Source: an uncultured Eubacteriaceae bacterium (lineage in GTDB: Bacteria; Bacillota; Clostridia; Eubacteriales; Eubacteriaceae). From it: a DNA stretch of 64,000 bases. Position numbers and translations under genes: made by a program. Position 1 is the first letter of the stretch, and every line of letters begins with the position of its first letter. The stretch covers positions 62,001 to 126,000 of the forward strand of contig CAMBHL010000002.1 of the NCBI GenBank assembly GCA_945867155.1, written 5' to 3'. Shown here one piece after another: positions 17,106 through 25,282 of this stretch. The notes under the pieces were generated by a model. It was not told the DNA's origin and searched no databases. It saw only the letters and a program-made list of their open reading frames with translations.

Positions 17106-17249
17106 ATGGACAAAACCAAGAAAAAAGCGCTCTGGGCCCAGTACGACTGGCAGCGGGGCACCGGCCTCATGTGTCTCGACGTCGAGAGCCGGTGCAAAAT
17201 GACCACCACGTCCTTATTTAAAGCGATTGAACCATACGAAGTTTATTAA
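17106..17249 (+). CDS. Small hypothetical protein
   Basis: A 47-residue reading frame starting at ATG 17106 behind GGAGAG, in the gap between the MFS gene and its terminator. The peptide is KTKKKALWAQYDWQRGTGL, then CLDVESRC and a short tail ending YEVY. It is 33 bases after the MFS gene and just before a terminator, so it is probably transcribed with it. I do not recognise a family; it could be noise. Confidence 0.4.
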   Translation: MDKTKKKALWAQYDWQRGTGLMCLDVESRCKMTTTSLFKAIEPYEVY

Positions 17250-17256
17250 ATTTCTC

Positions 17257-17294
17257 AAGAACAGCCTTGATTAAAAAAGGCCGTTCTTTTTTTT
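17257..17294 (+). terminator. Intrinsic terminator after the MFS gene
   Basis: Stem AAGAAC-A-GCC against GGC-C-GTTCTT with one mismatch and a 12-base loop, followed by a T-rich run. Confidence 0.75.
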
Positions 17295-17334
17295 GACAAA
17301 TATAATAAGAAACCATACAATAAGAAAGCTTATT
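17293..17334 (+). promoter_or_regulatory. Promoter and probable operator of the MarR gene
   Basis: TTGACA at 17293-17298, a 17-base spacer and TACAAT at 17316-17321. An inverted repeat AATAAG-AAAG-CTTATT (17319-17334) overlaps the -10 and start point, and AATAAGAAA also occurs in the spacer. Such a site fits MarR autorepression. Confidence 0.75.
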
Positions 17335-17349
17335 AAAAGGAGGTGCGTC

Positions 17350-17781
17350 ATGTCATTTCACTATACACTTATGAAAACCCACTCGCTTTTGAGGCGGGAT
17401 ATTATGGCGAGGGCCAGAGCAGAACTGCATCTGACCTCGGGCCAGCCCAAAGTCTTAGAGGCTTTGATTCATCACGAAGGTCAGGATCAGAAGACCTTGG
17501 CGGCGATCTGCGAAATTGAGCCGGCGACTCTGGGCAGTATTCTTTTGGGCATGGAAAAGGCCGGGCTCATTGAACGGCGGAAAAAGCCGGACAACCGCCG
17601 CTCCCTGTACGCCTATCTCACACCAGAGGGGAAAAAGAAAGCTTTGGGAATGGCGCAGATTTTTGAAGAAGAAGACGAGAAGGCCCTGTCGCTACTGTCT
17701 GAAACAGAACGGCAGGTCCTCAAAACGGCTTTGGAAAAGGTTTGTCATCAGATGAAAAAAGAAAGGAGTCTGCATGCGTAA
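17350..17781 (+). CDS. MarR family transcriptional regulator
   Basis: A 143-residue winged-helix protein: LHLTSGQPKVLEAL, recognition helix region KTLAAICEIEPATLGSILLGMEKAGLIERRKKPDNRRSLYAYLTPEG at about residues 46-92, where DNRR in the wing is the classical MarR DNA-contact motif. The start is ATG 17350 after AGGAGG. It overlaps the following membrane/kinase gene by 8 bases, so it probably controls that gene as well as itself. The ligand is unknown. Confidence 0.88.
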   Translation: MSFHYTLMKTHSLLRRDIMARARAELHLTSGQPKVLEALIHHEGQDQKTLAAICEIEPATLGSILLGMEKAGLIERRKKPDNRRSLYAYLTPEGKKKALGMAQIFEEEDEKALSLLSETERQVLKTALEKVCHQMKKERSLHA

Positions 17782-19078
17782 GAATCAGCATCTTGGAAGA
17801 CGGTTTGCCAGTTATCTTTTTGGCTTGTTTATCATGACCATCGGGATCGCGGTCTCGGTGAAGTCAGATCTCGGGGTTTCCCCGGTGAGTTCCATTCCGT
17901 ACACGATGACCTGCGTTTGGGGCATCGAAATGGGACGGGCGACCATCATCTTTCACTGCTTTCTGGTGCTGTTTCAGATTATCCTGCTGCGCCGGCATTT
18001 CAAGATCAAGAACCTGCTGCAGATTGCCGTGGGGGTCGTCTTCGGGTATTTTACGACTTTCGGAAATTGGACGATGCATTTTCTGCCGGCTCCGTCGAAT
18101 CTCGTGATCCGCCTCGTCATGGTGGGCATCAGCTCGGTGATCGTCGCCGTAGGGATTTTCTTTTACCTGCCGCCGGACATCATGCCTCTCGCCGGAGAAG
18201 GGGTCATGAAGGCCGTCTCTGATGTGACCGGCATCGAATTTTCAAAAGTTAAGATCGGCTTTGACGTCTCGATGGTGGTGATTTCTTTCGCCACATGCAT
18301 GGTTCTGCTTCATCAGTTGGGCAGCGTCGGCATCGGCACAGTGATCGCTGCTTTTCTGGTGGGTAACGTTTTAGGGGTGGTCAACCGGCATTTTGGCGCC
18401 AAACGGGACCGCTGGCTCTATCCGGAAAAAACGAAGACAGCCGCAAGTCCGAAAACAGAACCGCAGAAAAGCTGGGCGATCACCATCGCCCGGGAATACG
18501 GCAGCGGCGGCCGGACGATCGGGAAGCAAATCGCCGAAGATCTGGGCATCGCCTATTACGATTTAGAAATCATTCACGAAGCGGCCAAAAGAAGCGGGAT
18601 GACCGAAAAAATTTTAACGGACAACGATCAGATCATCGACAGACCCCTGGCTCACTCCCTGTATTTCTGGGCGGCGGGGACGACTCAGGAAGATGAGCTG
18701 CCCGTCATCGAACGGATTTTTGACATCCAGGAAAAGATCATCACTGAGCTCGCTGAAAAGGCGCCCTGCGTCATCGTCGGCCGCCTCGGCAATTTCATCT
18801 TGAAAGACAAGGTGCCGAGCTTCAATGTGTTTGTCAGCGCTTCACCGGACGCCAAGATCAAAACCGTTGTGGAACGGGACAGTCTGGACGAAAAGGCGGC
18901 CCGGGCGAAAATTGAAAAGGTCGAGCGGGAACGGGCGAATCACTGCCAGTATTTTACCCATCAGCATTGGAAAGACCTGTCCCATTACGATCTGGCCATC
19001 CGTTCTGACGAAATGGGCCTGGCAGAAACAGCAGGCATGATCGAAACCGCGGCGAAAGCCAAACTGCACCTCGCGTAA
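17774..19078 (+). CDS. YczE/YitT-type membrane protein fused to a cytidylate kinase-like domain
   Basis: A 434-residue two-domain protein. Residues about 12-215 hold five or so membrane helices of the YczE/DUF6198 kind (GIAVSVKSDLGVSPVSSIPYTMTCVWGIEMG, VGIGTVIAAFLVGNVLGVVNRHFG). Residues about 235-434 are a cytidylate-kinase-like P-loop domain: WAITIAREYGSGGRTIGKQIAEDLGIAYYDLEII, VIVGRLGNFIL, NVFVSASPDAKIKTVVERD, and a C-terminal LID-like HCQYFTHQHW. The kinase-like half also occurs alone in many Clostridia. What it phosphorylates is unknown; the fusion suggests a membrane-linked sensor. It overlaps marR by 8 bases. Confidence 0.82.
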   Translation: MRKNQHLGRRFASYLFGLFIMTIGIAVSVKSDLGVSPVSSIPYTMTCVWGIEMGRATIIFHCFLVLFQIILLRRHFKIKNLLQIAVGVVFGYFTTFGNWTMHFLPAPSNLVIRLVMVGISSVIVAVGIFFYLPPDIMPLAGEGVMKAVSDVTGIEFSKVKIGFDVSMVVISFATCMVLLHQLGSVGIGTVIAAFLVGNVLGVVNRHFGAKRDRWLYPEKTKTAASPKTEPQKSWAITIAREYGSGGRTIGKQIAEDLGIAYYDLEIIHEAAKRSGMTEKILTDNDQIIDRPLAHSLYFWAAGTTQEDELPVIERIFDIQEKIITELAEKAPCVIVGRLGNFILKDKVPSFNVFVSASPDAKIKTVVERDSLDEKAARAKIEKVERERANHCQYFTHQHWKDLSHYDLAIRSDEMGLAETAGMIETAAKAKLHLA

Positions 19079-19195
19079 AAAATCAAAAGCGTTGTCATAA
19101 CCACGGACAAATAACGCCCCGGCGGCTATAATCAAACCGTTCAGGAAAAAGAGAGAGATTTAAGCTCGATAATTTTATATAAGGAGACGGGACGG

Positions 19196-20581
19196 ATGAG
19201 AAAACAGGTTAAAAACAACGTGAGCTGGGTCGGTTACATGGATTGGGAACTGAAGCAGTTCCACGGCGACGAATATTCGGTGAAAAACGGGTCGAGTCAG
19301 AACGCTTATCTGATCGAAGAAGACAAGACCATTTTGATCGATACGGTGTGGATGCCCCATCGGGACGCCTTTATCGACAACCTCCGGAAAGAACTCGGCG
19401 GGGATCTGTCGAAAATCGACGCCATCGTCATGAACCACGGGGAACAGGATCACTCGGGCTCCCTGCCGGCGCTCATGAAGGAAATCCCGGGCACGCCGAT
19501 TTACTGCACTGCAGCGGCGGTGAAGAGCATCGAAGGCCAGTACGGCAAGCGGGGCTGGGACTTCCACAAGGTCAAAACCGGCGACACCCTGTATGTCGGC
19601 AACGGCAAGCAGCTCATCTTTGTGGAAATGAAGATGCTCCACTGGCCGGATTCCATGGCAACTTATCTGACAGAAGACAACATCCTGTTCTCCATGGACG
19701 CCTTCGGCCAGCATTTCGCCGTCGAAGAAATGTTCAACGACAAGGCGAACCAGGCCATCTTGTATAAAGAAGCGATGAAATACTTCGCCAATATCTTAAA
19801 TCCCTTCGCGCCCTTTGTCACCCGCAAGCTTGCCGAAATCGCGAAACTGAACCTGCCCATCGACATGATCGCCCCGGCTCACGGCGTCATCTGGCGGGAT
19901 CATCCGGAACAGATCGTTAAGAAGTACGCCGAATGGGCGGACGCCTATCAGGAAGATCAGATCACCGTCGCCTACGACACGATGTGGAACGGGACCAAGA
20001 CCCTGGCCCACGCCGTGGCCGACGAAATTCACAGACAGAGCCCGGACACTGTGGTGAAGGTGTACAACATCGCCGAAACGGACAAGAACGAACTCATGAC
20101 CGAAGTGTTCAAGTCCAAGGCCATCGCCGTGGGCTCGCCGACCTGCGTGAACGAAGTCCTCACCAGCGTCAGCGCCTTTCTCGCCTTTGCGAAAACTCTG
20201 AAGTTTAAAAACAAAAAGGCCGCGGCCTTCGGATGCTACGGCTGGAGCGGCGAATCGGTGAAGCTCTTGAAAGAACGCCTTGCCGCCGACGGCTTTGACG
20301 TCGTCGACGCCAGCGTCCGCTCGCTGTGGAATCCGGAAGACGGCGATTTTGCAGCCATTCCCGAAATGGTGGGAGAACTCCTCGCCGGAGAAGAAACGCC
20401 GGAACAGCCGGCCAAAGCCGAAAGCAAAGTCTACGTCTGCAACGTGTGCGGCTGGACCTACGACGAAGCCAAAGGCGATCCAGAACACGGCATCGCTCCG
20501 GGAACGAAATGGGAAGACCTCCCCGACGATTTCAAATGCCCGGTGTGCGGCGCACCGAAGTCGGATTTTTCGGTGCAGTAA
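19196..20581 (+). CDS. Flavodiiron protein with C-terminal rubredoxin domain (flavorubredoxin-type)
   Basis: A 461-residue soluble enzyme that reduces O2 to water and/or NO to N2O in anaerobes. Residues 1-255 are the beta-lactamase-like diiron domain, with ligands NHGEQDHSG (H-x-E-x-D-H), [15 protein letters not shown] and APAHGVIW. A flavodoxin domain binding FMN follows at about 262-400 ([34 protein letters not shown]). Residues 411-461 are a rubredoxin with CNVCGW and CPVCGAP. The fused rubredoxin lets it take electrons directly, as in E. coli NorV. ATG 19196 follows AAGGAG. A separate rubredoxin is at 60831. Confidence 0.95.
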   Translation: MRKQVKNNVSWVGYMDWELKQFHGDEYSVKNGSSQNAYLIEEDKTILIDTVWMPHRDAFIDNLRKELGGDLSKIDAIVMNHGEQDHSGSLPALMKEIPGTPIYCTAAAVKSIEGQYGKRGWDFHKVKTGDTLYVGNGKQLIFVEMKMLHWPDSMATYLTEDNILFSMDAFGQHFAVEEMFNDKANQAILYKEAMKYFANILNPFAPFVTRKLAEIAKLNLPIDMIAPAHGVIWRDHPEQIVKKYAEWADAYQEDQITVAYDTMWNGTKTLAHAVADEIHRQSPDTVVKVYNIAETDKNELMTEVFKSKAIAVGSPTCVNEVLTSVSAFLAFAKTLKFKNKKAAAFGCYGWSGESVKLLKERLAADGFDVVDASVRSLWNPEDGDFAAIPEMVGELLAGEETPEQPAKAESKVYVCNVCGWTYDEAKGDPEHGIAPGTKWEDLPDDFKCPVCGAPKSDFSVQ

Positions 20582-20601
20582 AAATCATCAATTCATAATT
20601 C

Positions 20602-20647
20602 AACACCCCCGTATATGCTGAATGCATATGCGGGGGTGTTTGTTTTT
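20602..20647 (+). terminator. Intrinsic terminator of the flavodiiron gene
   Basis: Stem with ACACCCCCG/CGGGGGTGT and ATATGC/GCATAT around a small loop, followed by a T-rich run. Confidence 0.85.
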
Positions 20648-20651
20648 TACA

Positions 20652-20798
20652 TTATTTAGTGGCTTTGATTGTTAAAGCGCTGAGCTGGCACAACGCCGCT
20701 TCGTACAGCTCTTCCGAAAAGGATTCGATGATTTCGGCCTTGCCGGCGCCGCTGAGCAGCATGGTGATGAGTTCTTTTGGCAGTTCTTGTTCAGCCAT
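20652..20798 (-). CDS. Small hypothetical protein in the DJ-1/cupin operon
   Basis: A 48-residue peptide (MAEQELPKELITMLLSGAGKAEIIESFSEELYEAALCQLSAL and a short tail), predicted wholly helical. ATG 20798 has AAAGGAGA upstream, and the gene follows the DJ-1 gene by 49 bases on the same strand. I do not recognise a family. Confidence 0.55.
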   Translation of the reverse strand: MAEQELPKELITMLLSGAGKAEIIESFSEELYEAALCQLSALTIKATK

Positions 20799-20847
20799 GG
20801 GTTCTCCTTTCTAAAATTGATGGGCCTGCAGATCGCTTCGAACCAGA

Positions 20848-21414
20848 TCAGGCCCCGAATTTGGCGATAAATTCCTTCAGGATGGCGACGTTGCCCGGCC
20901 AGGCCGGCGCGGTCACGAGGTTGCCGTCCACGTAGGCTTCATCCGGCGCTTTTTTGATAAAGGTGCCGCCAGCGGCAGTGACTTCCGGTTCGATGGCGTC
21001 GTAAGCGGTCAGCTTCCGGCCCCGAACCACGTCTGCAGCGGTGAGAATCTGAATGCCGTGGCAGATCGCCGCCAGGGGCTGTTTGTGTTCCATGAACCAG
21101 CGCGTGATGGCGAGGACGCGGTCGTTGAGGCGCAGGTATTCCGGCGCCCGGCCCCCGGTGAGAAAGAGACCGTCGTAGTCAGCACATTGGATCGCGTCAA
21201 AATCCGCATTGATGGCGAACCGGTGGCCCAGTTTTTCGGAATAGGTCTGTTCGCCGAGAAAATCGTGAATGGCTGTCTGGATGGTGTCGCCGGGCTTTTT
21301 CCCGGGGCTGACGGCGTCGACTTCAAAGCCGGCGATCAGCAGCGCCTGGTAAGGCACCATGACTTCGTAATCTTCGGCGTAGTCGCCGACAATCATCAGA
21401 ATTTTCTTGGCCAT
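20848..21414 (-). CDS. DJ-1/PfpI family protein
   Basis: A 188-residue class I glutamine amidotransferase-like protein: ILMIVGDYAEDYEVMVPYQAL, FLTGGRAPEYLR, and the nucleophile elbow AAICHGIQIL with Cys at about residue 112. Members are proteases, chaperones or deglycases acting on stress-damaged molecules; the exact activity is not visible. The start at 21414 lies 2 bases after the cupin stop (21417), so the two are translationally coupled; a GGGG site precedes it. Confidence 0.88.
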   Translation of the reverse strand: MAKKILMIVGDYAEDYEVMVPYQALLIAGFEVDAVSPGKKPGDTIQTAIHDFLGEQTYSEKLGHRFAINADFDAIQCADYDGLFLTGGRAPEYLRLNDRVLAITRWFMEHKQPLAAICHGIQILTAADVVRGRKLTAYDAIEPEVTAAGGTFIKKAPDEAYVDGNLVTAPAWPGNVAILKEFIAKFGA

Positions 21415-21416
21415 GA

Positions 21417-21773
21417 TTATCCCCTGTGATCGATGTCGTAATAGATCAGGGCCATGAACACCAGATCGGCGTTGTAGGGATTGCTCATGCCGTGGCATTC
21501 GCCCGGTTTGATGAGGCAGCAGTCCCCGGGGACCACCGGCGTGACCGAGCCGTCATTGTCCCGGAAATCGCCAACCCCTTCGAGGATGTAATAGGGTTCC
21601 GTTTCCCCGGTGTGGGTGTGGACGCCGATAGAGGCGCCTGGGGGAATCGTGACCTTGGCGTACATGCGTGCAGCGCCGAGGAGTTCATTTTCATCAATGA
21701 TATGTTCAATTTTAACCGTGCCTTTGCCTCCGGCAAGGTGTTCCACGTGTTTGACTTGTGTTTTGCGAATCAT
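21417..21773 (-). CDS. Small cupin-domain protein
   Basis: A 118-residue single cupin: TIPPGASIGVHTHTGETEPYYILEGVG (cupin motif 1 with two His and a Glu as metal ligands), then VVPGDCCLIKPGECHGMSNP (motif 2 with the last His). It probably binds a divalent metal; reaction unknown. ATG 21773 is preceded by AGGGGTG. It is the first gene of a three-gene - strand unit with DJ-1 and a 48-residue protein. Confidence 0.88.
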   Translation of the reverse strand: MIRKTQVKHVEHLAGGKGTVKIEHIIDENELLGAARMYAKVTIPPGASIGVHTHTGETEPYYILEGVGDFRDNDGSVTPVVPGDCCLIKPGECHGMSNPYNADLVFMALIYYDIDHRG

Positions 21774-21944
21774 AAAATCACCCCTTATTTCGATAGAATC
21801 TCCTTTATTATAACATGATTCGGTTTACATCCTTTGCTCAATTAAAACCTGGAATCTGCACGATTCAAAACCCGGAAGCGTGGTCTTAAGCGGATGCCTC
21901 AAATTTGCCGTTTTTCGGTTTGATTTATCCATGAAGTGGAAGTT

Positions 21945-22055
21945 TCCAAGGGATACGAATCGATTCATTCCGGCCATGCTTATACGGCAGATGAAGTAGA
22001 CGCCATATTGGACGACGCGTTCGACCTATCATCAAATGCACAACGGACAGTTTAA
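21945..22055 (+). pseudogene. Remnant of a second RelB/ParE toxin-antitoxin locus
   Basis: Reading the frame from 21945 gives SKGYESIHSGHAYTADEVD and AILDDAF, nearly the same as the C-terminus of the intact antitoxin at 22397-22477 (about seven base differences in 77 by eye). It then switches, in frame, to the last seven residues of the toxin (SNAQRTV) and stop. Most of the toxin gene is thus deleted. No start codon is in frame: a TGA lies just upstream. The copy also keeps the terminator of the intact locus. Confidence 0.85.
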
Positions 22056-22071
22056 TCGCTGTCCGTTTTTT
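22042..22071 (+). terminator. Terminator of the remnant toxin-antitoxin copy
   Basis: Stem ACGGACAG/CTGTCCGT (22043-22050, 22059-22066), 8-base loop, then T-run. It is the same in sequence as the terminator at 22810-22838. Confidence 0.85.
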
Positions 22072-22148
22072 ATTTGTCCTAAAGCGCGAATTTGCAACAT
22101 GAAAAACAATAAACGCTTGCGCATGCTTGCGGTAATTGATAAACATGC

Positions 22149-22154
22149 TATAAT
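22149..22154 (+). promoter_or_regulatory. Likely -10 of the toxin-antitoxin operon
   Basis: TATAAT 25 bases before the antitoxin start, with TTGCGG 16 bases upstream as a weak -35. The region just before it carries the repeated word GCTTGCG (as CGCTTGCGCATGCTTGCGG), possibly an operator. Confidence 0.55.
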
Positions 22155-22178
22155 AAAGAAAAAAGGAGTGTGATCTTT

Positions 22179-22484
22179 ATGGCGAAGACATCACCTGTTT
22201 ACGCAAGAATCGATACAGACCTAAAAGAAAACGCTGAAAACATCCTTCACCGCCTTGGCATTTCACCGTCCAGCGCGATCCAGATGCTTTACAGCCAAAT
22301 TATTTTAACGAAAAGTTTTCCGATTAGTCTCAAACTTCCTTACGATAAACCAAAGGCGCTGGGGTCGATGTCGCACGATGAACTCAATGCAGAACTTTCC
22401 AAGGGATACGAATCGATCCAATCCGGTCATGCTTATACGGCAGATGAAGTGGACGCCATGTTGGATGACGCGTTTGGCATATGA
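22179..22484 (+). CDS. RelB/DinJ family antitoxin
   Basis: A 101-residue protein with a ribbon-helix-helix N-terminus (SPVYARIDTDLKENAENILHRLGISPSSAIQMLYSQIILTKSFPISL), the standard RelB/DinJ pattern, and a C-terminal arm (YTADEVDAMLDDAFGI) that would wrap the toxin. It binds its own promoter and neutralises the toxin. ATG 22179 has AGGAG 10 bases upstream. It overlaps the toxin by 4 bases. Confidence 0.9.
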   Translation: MAKTSPVYARIDTDLKENAENILHRLGISPSSAIQMLYSQIILTKSFPISLKLPYDKPKALGSMSHDELNAELSKGYESIQSGHAYTADEVDAMLDDAFGI

Positions 22485-22822
22485 GTGATTTATACGAGAT
22501 CATCTACGCGCCTGAAGCGTATGATGACTTGCGGAATATTTACGCATATATCGCGTACGATCTGCAAGTGCCTGACATTGCAAAAGATCAGGTTAACAGA
22601 ATCCGAAATGAAATAAGATCGCTCGATCAGATGCCTTCACGATTTGCTTTTGTGGATTGGGAGCCCTGGAAAAGCAGAAATACACACAAAGTTCCAGTTG
22701 ATCAATACGTCGTGATTTATATAATAAACAATGAAAGCAAAACGGTGAACATTGTGCGTATTTTTTATAGCGGCCAGGATATAGGCAGCATCCTCGAATC
22801 AAATGCACAACGGACAGTTTAA
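22481..22822 (+). CDS. RelE/ParE superfamily toxin
   Basis: A 113-residue protein with the RelE/ParE fold pattern: YEIIYAPEAYDDLRNIYAYIAYDLQVPDIAKDQVNRIRNEIRSLDQMPSRF, then VDQYVVIYIINNESKTVNIVRIFYSGQDI. The family cleaves mRNA on the ribosome or poisons gyrase; the many tyrosines and lack of the RelE basic triad favour ParE-like. It is translated from the overlapping stop/start with the antitoxin, and its stop codon lies in the terminator loop. Confidence 0.88.
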   Translation: MSDLYEIIYAPEAYDDLRNIYAYIAYDLQVPDIAKDQVNRIRNEIRSLDQMPSRFAFVDWEPWKSRNTHKVPVDQYVVIYIINNESKTVNIVRIFYSGQDIGSILESNAQRTV

Positions 22823-22838
22823 TCGCTGTCCGTTTTTT
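22810..22838 (+). terminator. Terminator of the toxin-antitoxin operon
   Basis: Stem ACGGACAG/CTGTCCGT (22810-22817, 22826-22833), loop TTTAATCG containing the toxin stop codon, then T6. Confidence 0.88.
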
Positions 22839-22934
22839 CTTTGCCGCAAAGGCCGAATAAAATATGGTAAAATAAGACACAACGATTTAAAACGGGAGAC
22901 GTCAATAAAAAATAGAAAGGCATGATAAGATATA

Positions 22935-23264
22935 GTGACGAAAGAAATCTGCATTATTTTTGATTTGATAATGGCCTCCATTTTCTTATTGATTGGAATC
23001 TTATTTTATAGATCAAACGGAAAAGCGGCAGACTTTTTGACGGGCTATAATACGAAGTCCGCTGAAGAACGCAAGAAGTACGATGAGAAGAAAATGTGCA
23101 AGGATTACGGGAAGCGGATGATGTTATGGCCGATCCCTTTTACAATTGGAGCTGTTATTGACTTTGTCTTTCCCATGAAGGGAACGCTGACTGCATGGAT
23201 CATATGGGCAGTGATGTTAATGCTATTGTTGCTCGAAAGACATAAGAGAGAAAAAGTTAATTAG
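22935..23264 (+). CDS. DUF3784 domain membrane protein
   Basis: A 109-residue protein with an N-terminal helix (IIFDLIMASIFLLIGILF), the conserved loop FLTGYNTKSAEERKKYDEKKMCKDYGKRM that marks DUF3784, and two further helices (about 64-82 and 86-100). It is a small membrane protein of unknown role, common in Clostridia. The GTG start at 22935 keeps the first helix whole; no strong ribosome site is seen. The region is AT-rich compared with the neighbours. Confidence 0.72.
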   Translation: MTKEICIIFDLIMASIFLLIGILFYRSNGKAADFLTGYNTKSAEERKKYDEKKMCKDYGKRMMLWPIPFTIGAVIDFVFPMKGTLTAWIIWAVMLMLLLLERHKREKVN

Positions 23265-23283
23265 AATTTGAAGGAAAATCCCA

Positions 23284-23379
23284 ATGATTGCAATTCGCAA
23301 GGCAGAACTGTCCGATGCGAAAAGACTGGTGGAGATATACGATTATTCCGTGAAAAATACAGCAATTACCTTGTATTGA
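23284..23379 (+). pseudogene. Truncated GNAT acetyltransferase fragment
   Basis: ATG 23284 opens a 31-codon frame (MIAIRKAELSDAKRLVEIYD, then YSVKNTAITLY) that matches the N-terminus of GNAT acetyltransferases, then stops at TGA. No acetyl-CoA-binding motif follows in any frame before the next gene. The core is deleted, so this is a gene remnant. Confidence 0.7.
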
Positions 23380-23526
23380 TAGAATGCTGGCGCGATGAAT
23401 TAAAGGGACAGGTGGGATTCAGTTTCCACCTTGATTTTTTCCAGACGCATCACTTCTGTTAAAATGGATAATCATAAAGCAGAGAATGAACGTTTTTCGC
23501 AATACGCGGAAGGAAAGGATAAACAC

Positions 23527-24309
23527 ATGCATCTCATTATTTTTCAAGGATTGATGATCCCATTTATCGGCACGACCCTCGGGGCGGCCTGCGTCTTTTT
23601 AATGAAAGAGCAGATGTCAGAGGGACTGCAGCGCGCGCTGACCGGCTTTGCCGCCGGGGTCATGGTCGCGGCTTCAATTTGGAGCCTCTTGATCCCGGCG
23701 ATGGAACAAAGCGCCCATCTCGGCCGGTTGGCTTTTCTGCCGGCCGTCGGCGGATTTTGGGGCGGCACTGCCTTCATGCTCCTCCTCGACGAGCTGATCC
23801 CCCATCTGCATCTCGACGAAGACCAGCCCGAGGGCCTCAAGAGCCATCTGGCCAAGACGACGATGATGGTCCTCGCCGTGACCCTCCACAACATTCCGGA
23901 AGGGATGGCCGTCGGTGCCGTTTACGCGGGGCTGCTTCTCGGCGGTAAAAGCATGACCGTGTCGGGGGCGATGGCCCTTTCTCTCGGCATTGCCATTCAA
24001 AATTTCCCGGAAGGCACGATCATTTCGATGCCCCTGCGCGCAGCGGGGCAGTCAAAGTTCAAGGCCTTTTTATCCGGCACCGGCTCCGGCGCTGTGGAAC
24101 CGGCAGCGGCACTGCTGACCATTCTCTTCGCCGATCTCGTCGTGCCGGTGCTGCCGGCGCTTTTGGGGTTTGCCGCCGGCGCGATGCTTTACGTCGTCGT
24201 CGAAGAGCTGGTTCCGGAAATGTCAGTCGGCGCCCATTCAAATGTCGGCGTCATGATGTTTGCCCTGGGTTTTTCGGTGATGATGGTCTTGGACGTCGTG
24301 TTTGGGTAA
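23527..24309 (+). CDS. ZIP family metal transporter
   Basis: A 260-residue membrane protein with eight predicted helices. The metal path is marked by HNIPEGMAVG (helix 4) and QNFPEGTIISMP (helix 5), the ZIP signature, and a His-containing loop (LIPHLHLDEDQPEGLKSH) sits between helices 3 and 4. Members import zinc, iron or manganese. ATG 23527 with AAGGA upstream is preferred to a longer frame that lacks homology. Base composition returns to the high-GC background here. Confidence 0.92.
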   Translation: MHLIIFQGLMIPFIGTTLGAACVFLMKEQMSEGLQRALTGFAAGVMVAASIWSLLIPAMEQSAHLGRLAFLPAVGGFWGGTAFMLLLDELIPHLHLDEDQPEGLKSHLAKTTMMVLAVTLHNIPEGMAVGAVYAGLLLGGKSMTVSGAMALSLGIAIQNFPEGTIISMPLRAAGQSKFKAFLSGTGSGAVEPAAALLTILFADLVVPVLPALLGFAAGAMLYVVVEELVPEMSVGAHSNVGVMMFALGFSVMMVLDVVFG

Positions 24310-24318
24310 GGAAGAGCA

Positions 24319-24349
24319 TAACAGGCCCGGTGCGGGCCTGTTATTTTTT
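24319..24349 (+). terminator. Intrinsic terminator of the ZIP gene
   Basis: A perfect 11-bp stem (24319-24329, 24333-24343), 3-base loop, then T6. Confidence 0.92.
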
Positions 24350-24391
24350 GCTTTATTTATTGGCGGACAGCAATATAATTGAGATTTAGCG

Positions 24392-24420
24392 TTGACAAGA
24401 GAAATTAGATTTGATAAAGT
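24392..24420 (+). promoter_or_regulatory. Promoter of the nitroreductase-Rrf2-oxidoreductase operon
   Basis: TTGACA at 24392-24397, a 17-base spacer and TAAAGT at 24415-24420. An AAATAC/AAATAA short repeat follows, a possible regulator site. Confidence 0.6.
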
Positions 24421-24467
24421 ATCTGCATTAAATACAAATACAAATAAGATGAGAAAGCGAGAACAAG

Positions 24468-25280
24468 ATGAATACAAAAGTAATGAGAGAAAGAAAAAGT
24501 GTACGCACCTATCGGAAACAGGATATTCCAGAGCAGACGCTGAACCAGGTGAGAGATTATCTGAAACAAGATACAGGCCTCTTCGATGTACCCATTACTT
24601 TTTCAATTTTGAATGCCCAGGAAGATCACGTCGGCAGCCCAGTGATTCTTGGCGCGGATACCTATGTTGCGGGTAAATATAAAAAGCAAAAAAATGCAGA
24701 ACTTTCTTTTGGATATGCCTTTGAGAAATTTGTGCTTTACGCAACGTCCTTAGGGCTTGGAACAGTATGGCTGGCGGCAACCATCGACCGGAAAGCCTTC
24801 GAAAAGGCGATGTGTTTAGAAGAGGACGAAGTGATGCCGGCGGTCACGCCCCTGGGATATGCGGCAGAGAAACGCTCAATCCGCGAAAATATGATGCGAA
24901 AGGGATTGAAATCGGACAGCCGCCGCTCATTTGAAGATTTGTTTTTTTATGAAGATTTTCAAAATCCGCTCAAGGCGGCCGATGCCGGGAGATGGCAGCT
25001 GCCGCTGGAAGCGGTGCGGATTGCGCCGTCTGCTACAAATAAGCAGCCCTGGAGAGCCGTTGTCGAAAAGGACAGCGTACATTTTTACGAAAAGAAGACG
25101 AAGGGGTACGCAAAGGAAGCGACCGGAGATGTTCAGAAAGTGGACTTGGGAATCGCCCTTTGTCATTTCGAGATTGGCGCTGAAGAAAGCGGACTGAAGG
25201 GACGATGGATTCAGGCAGATCCTGGCATCCCGTCCGCGGAGGATACCGAGTATATCGCCACCTATATGCTGGAGGCATAA
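24468..25280 (+). CDS. Nitroreductase family protein (TM1586-like)
   Basis: A 270-residue FMN-fold protein. The N-terminus (MRERKSVRTYRKQDIPEQTLNQVRDYL) is typical of nitroreductases, AFEKFVLYATSLGLGTVWLAATIDRKAFEKAM gives the central helix, and a second half (EAVRIAPSATNKQPWRAVVEKDSVHFYEKK) repeats the fold, the layout of the TM1586 type where one chain contains both halves of the dimer. It probably uses FMN and reduces an unknown substrate. It precedes an Rrf2 regulator and an oxidoreductase, with 2-base and 4-base junctions. Confidence 0.85.
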   Translation: MNTKVMRERKSVRTYRKQDIPEQTLNQVRDYLKQDTGLFDVPITFSILNAQEDHVGSPVILGADTYVAGKYKKQKNAELSFGYAFEKFVLYATSLGLGTVWLAATIDRKAFEKAMCLEEDEVMPAVTPLGYAAEKRSIRENMMRKGLKSDSRRSFEDLFFYEDFQNPLKAADAGRWQLPLEAVRIAPSATNKQPWRAVVEKDSVHFYEKKTKGYAKEATGDVQKVDLGIALCHFEIGAEESGLKGRWIQADPGIPSAEDTEYIATYMLEA

Positions 25281-25282
25281 CG

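Noticed and set aside
23268..23462. 64-codon frame over the GNAT fragment
   Set aside because: A different frame from the recognisable GNAT start; its end resembles no family, so only the fragment at 23284 is kept.
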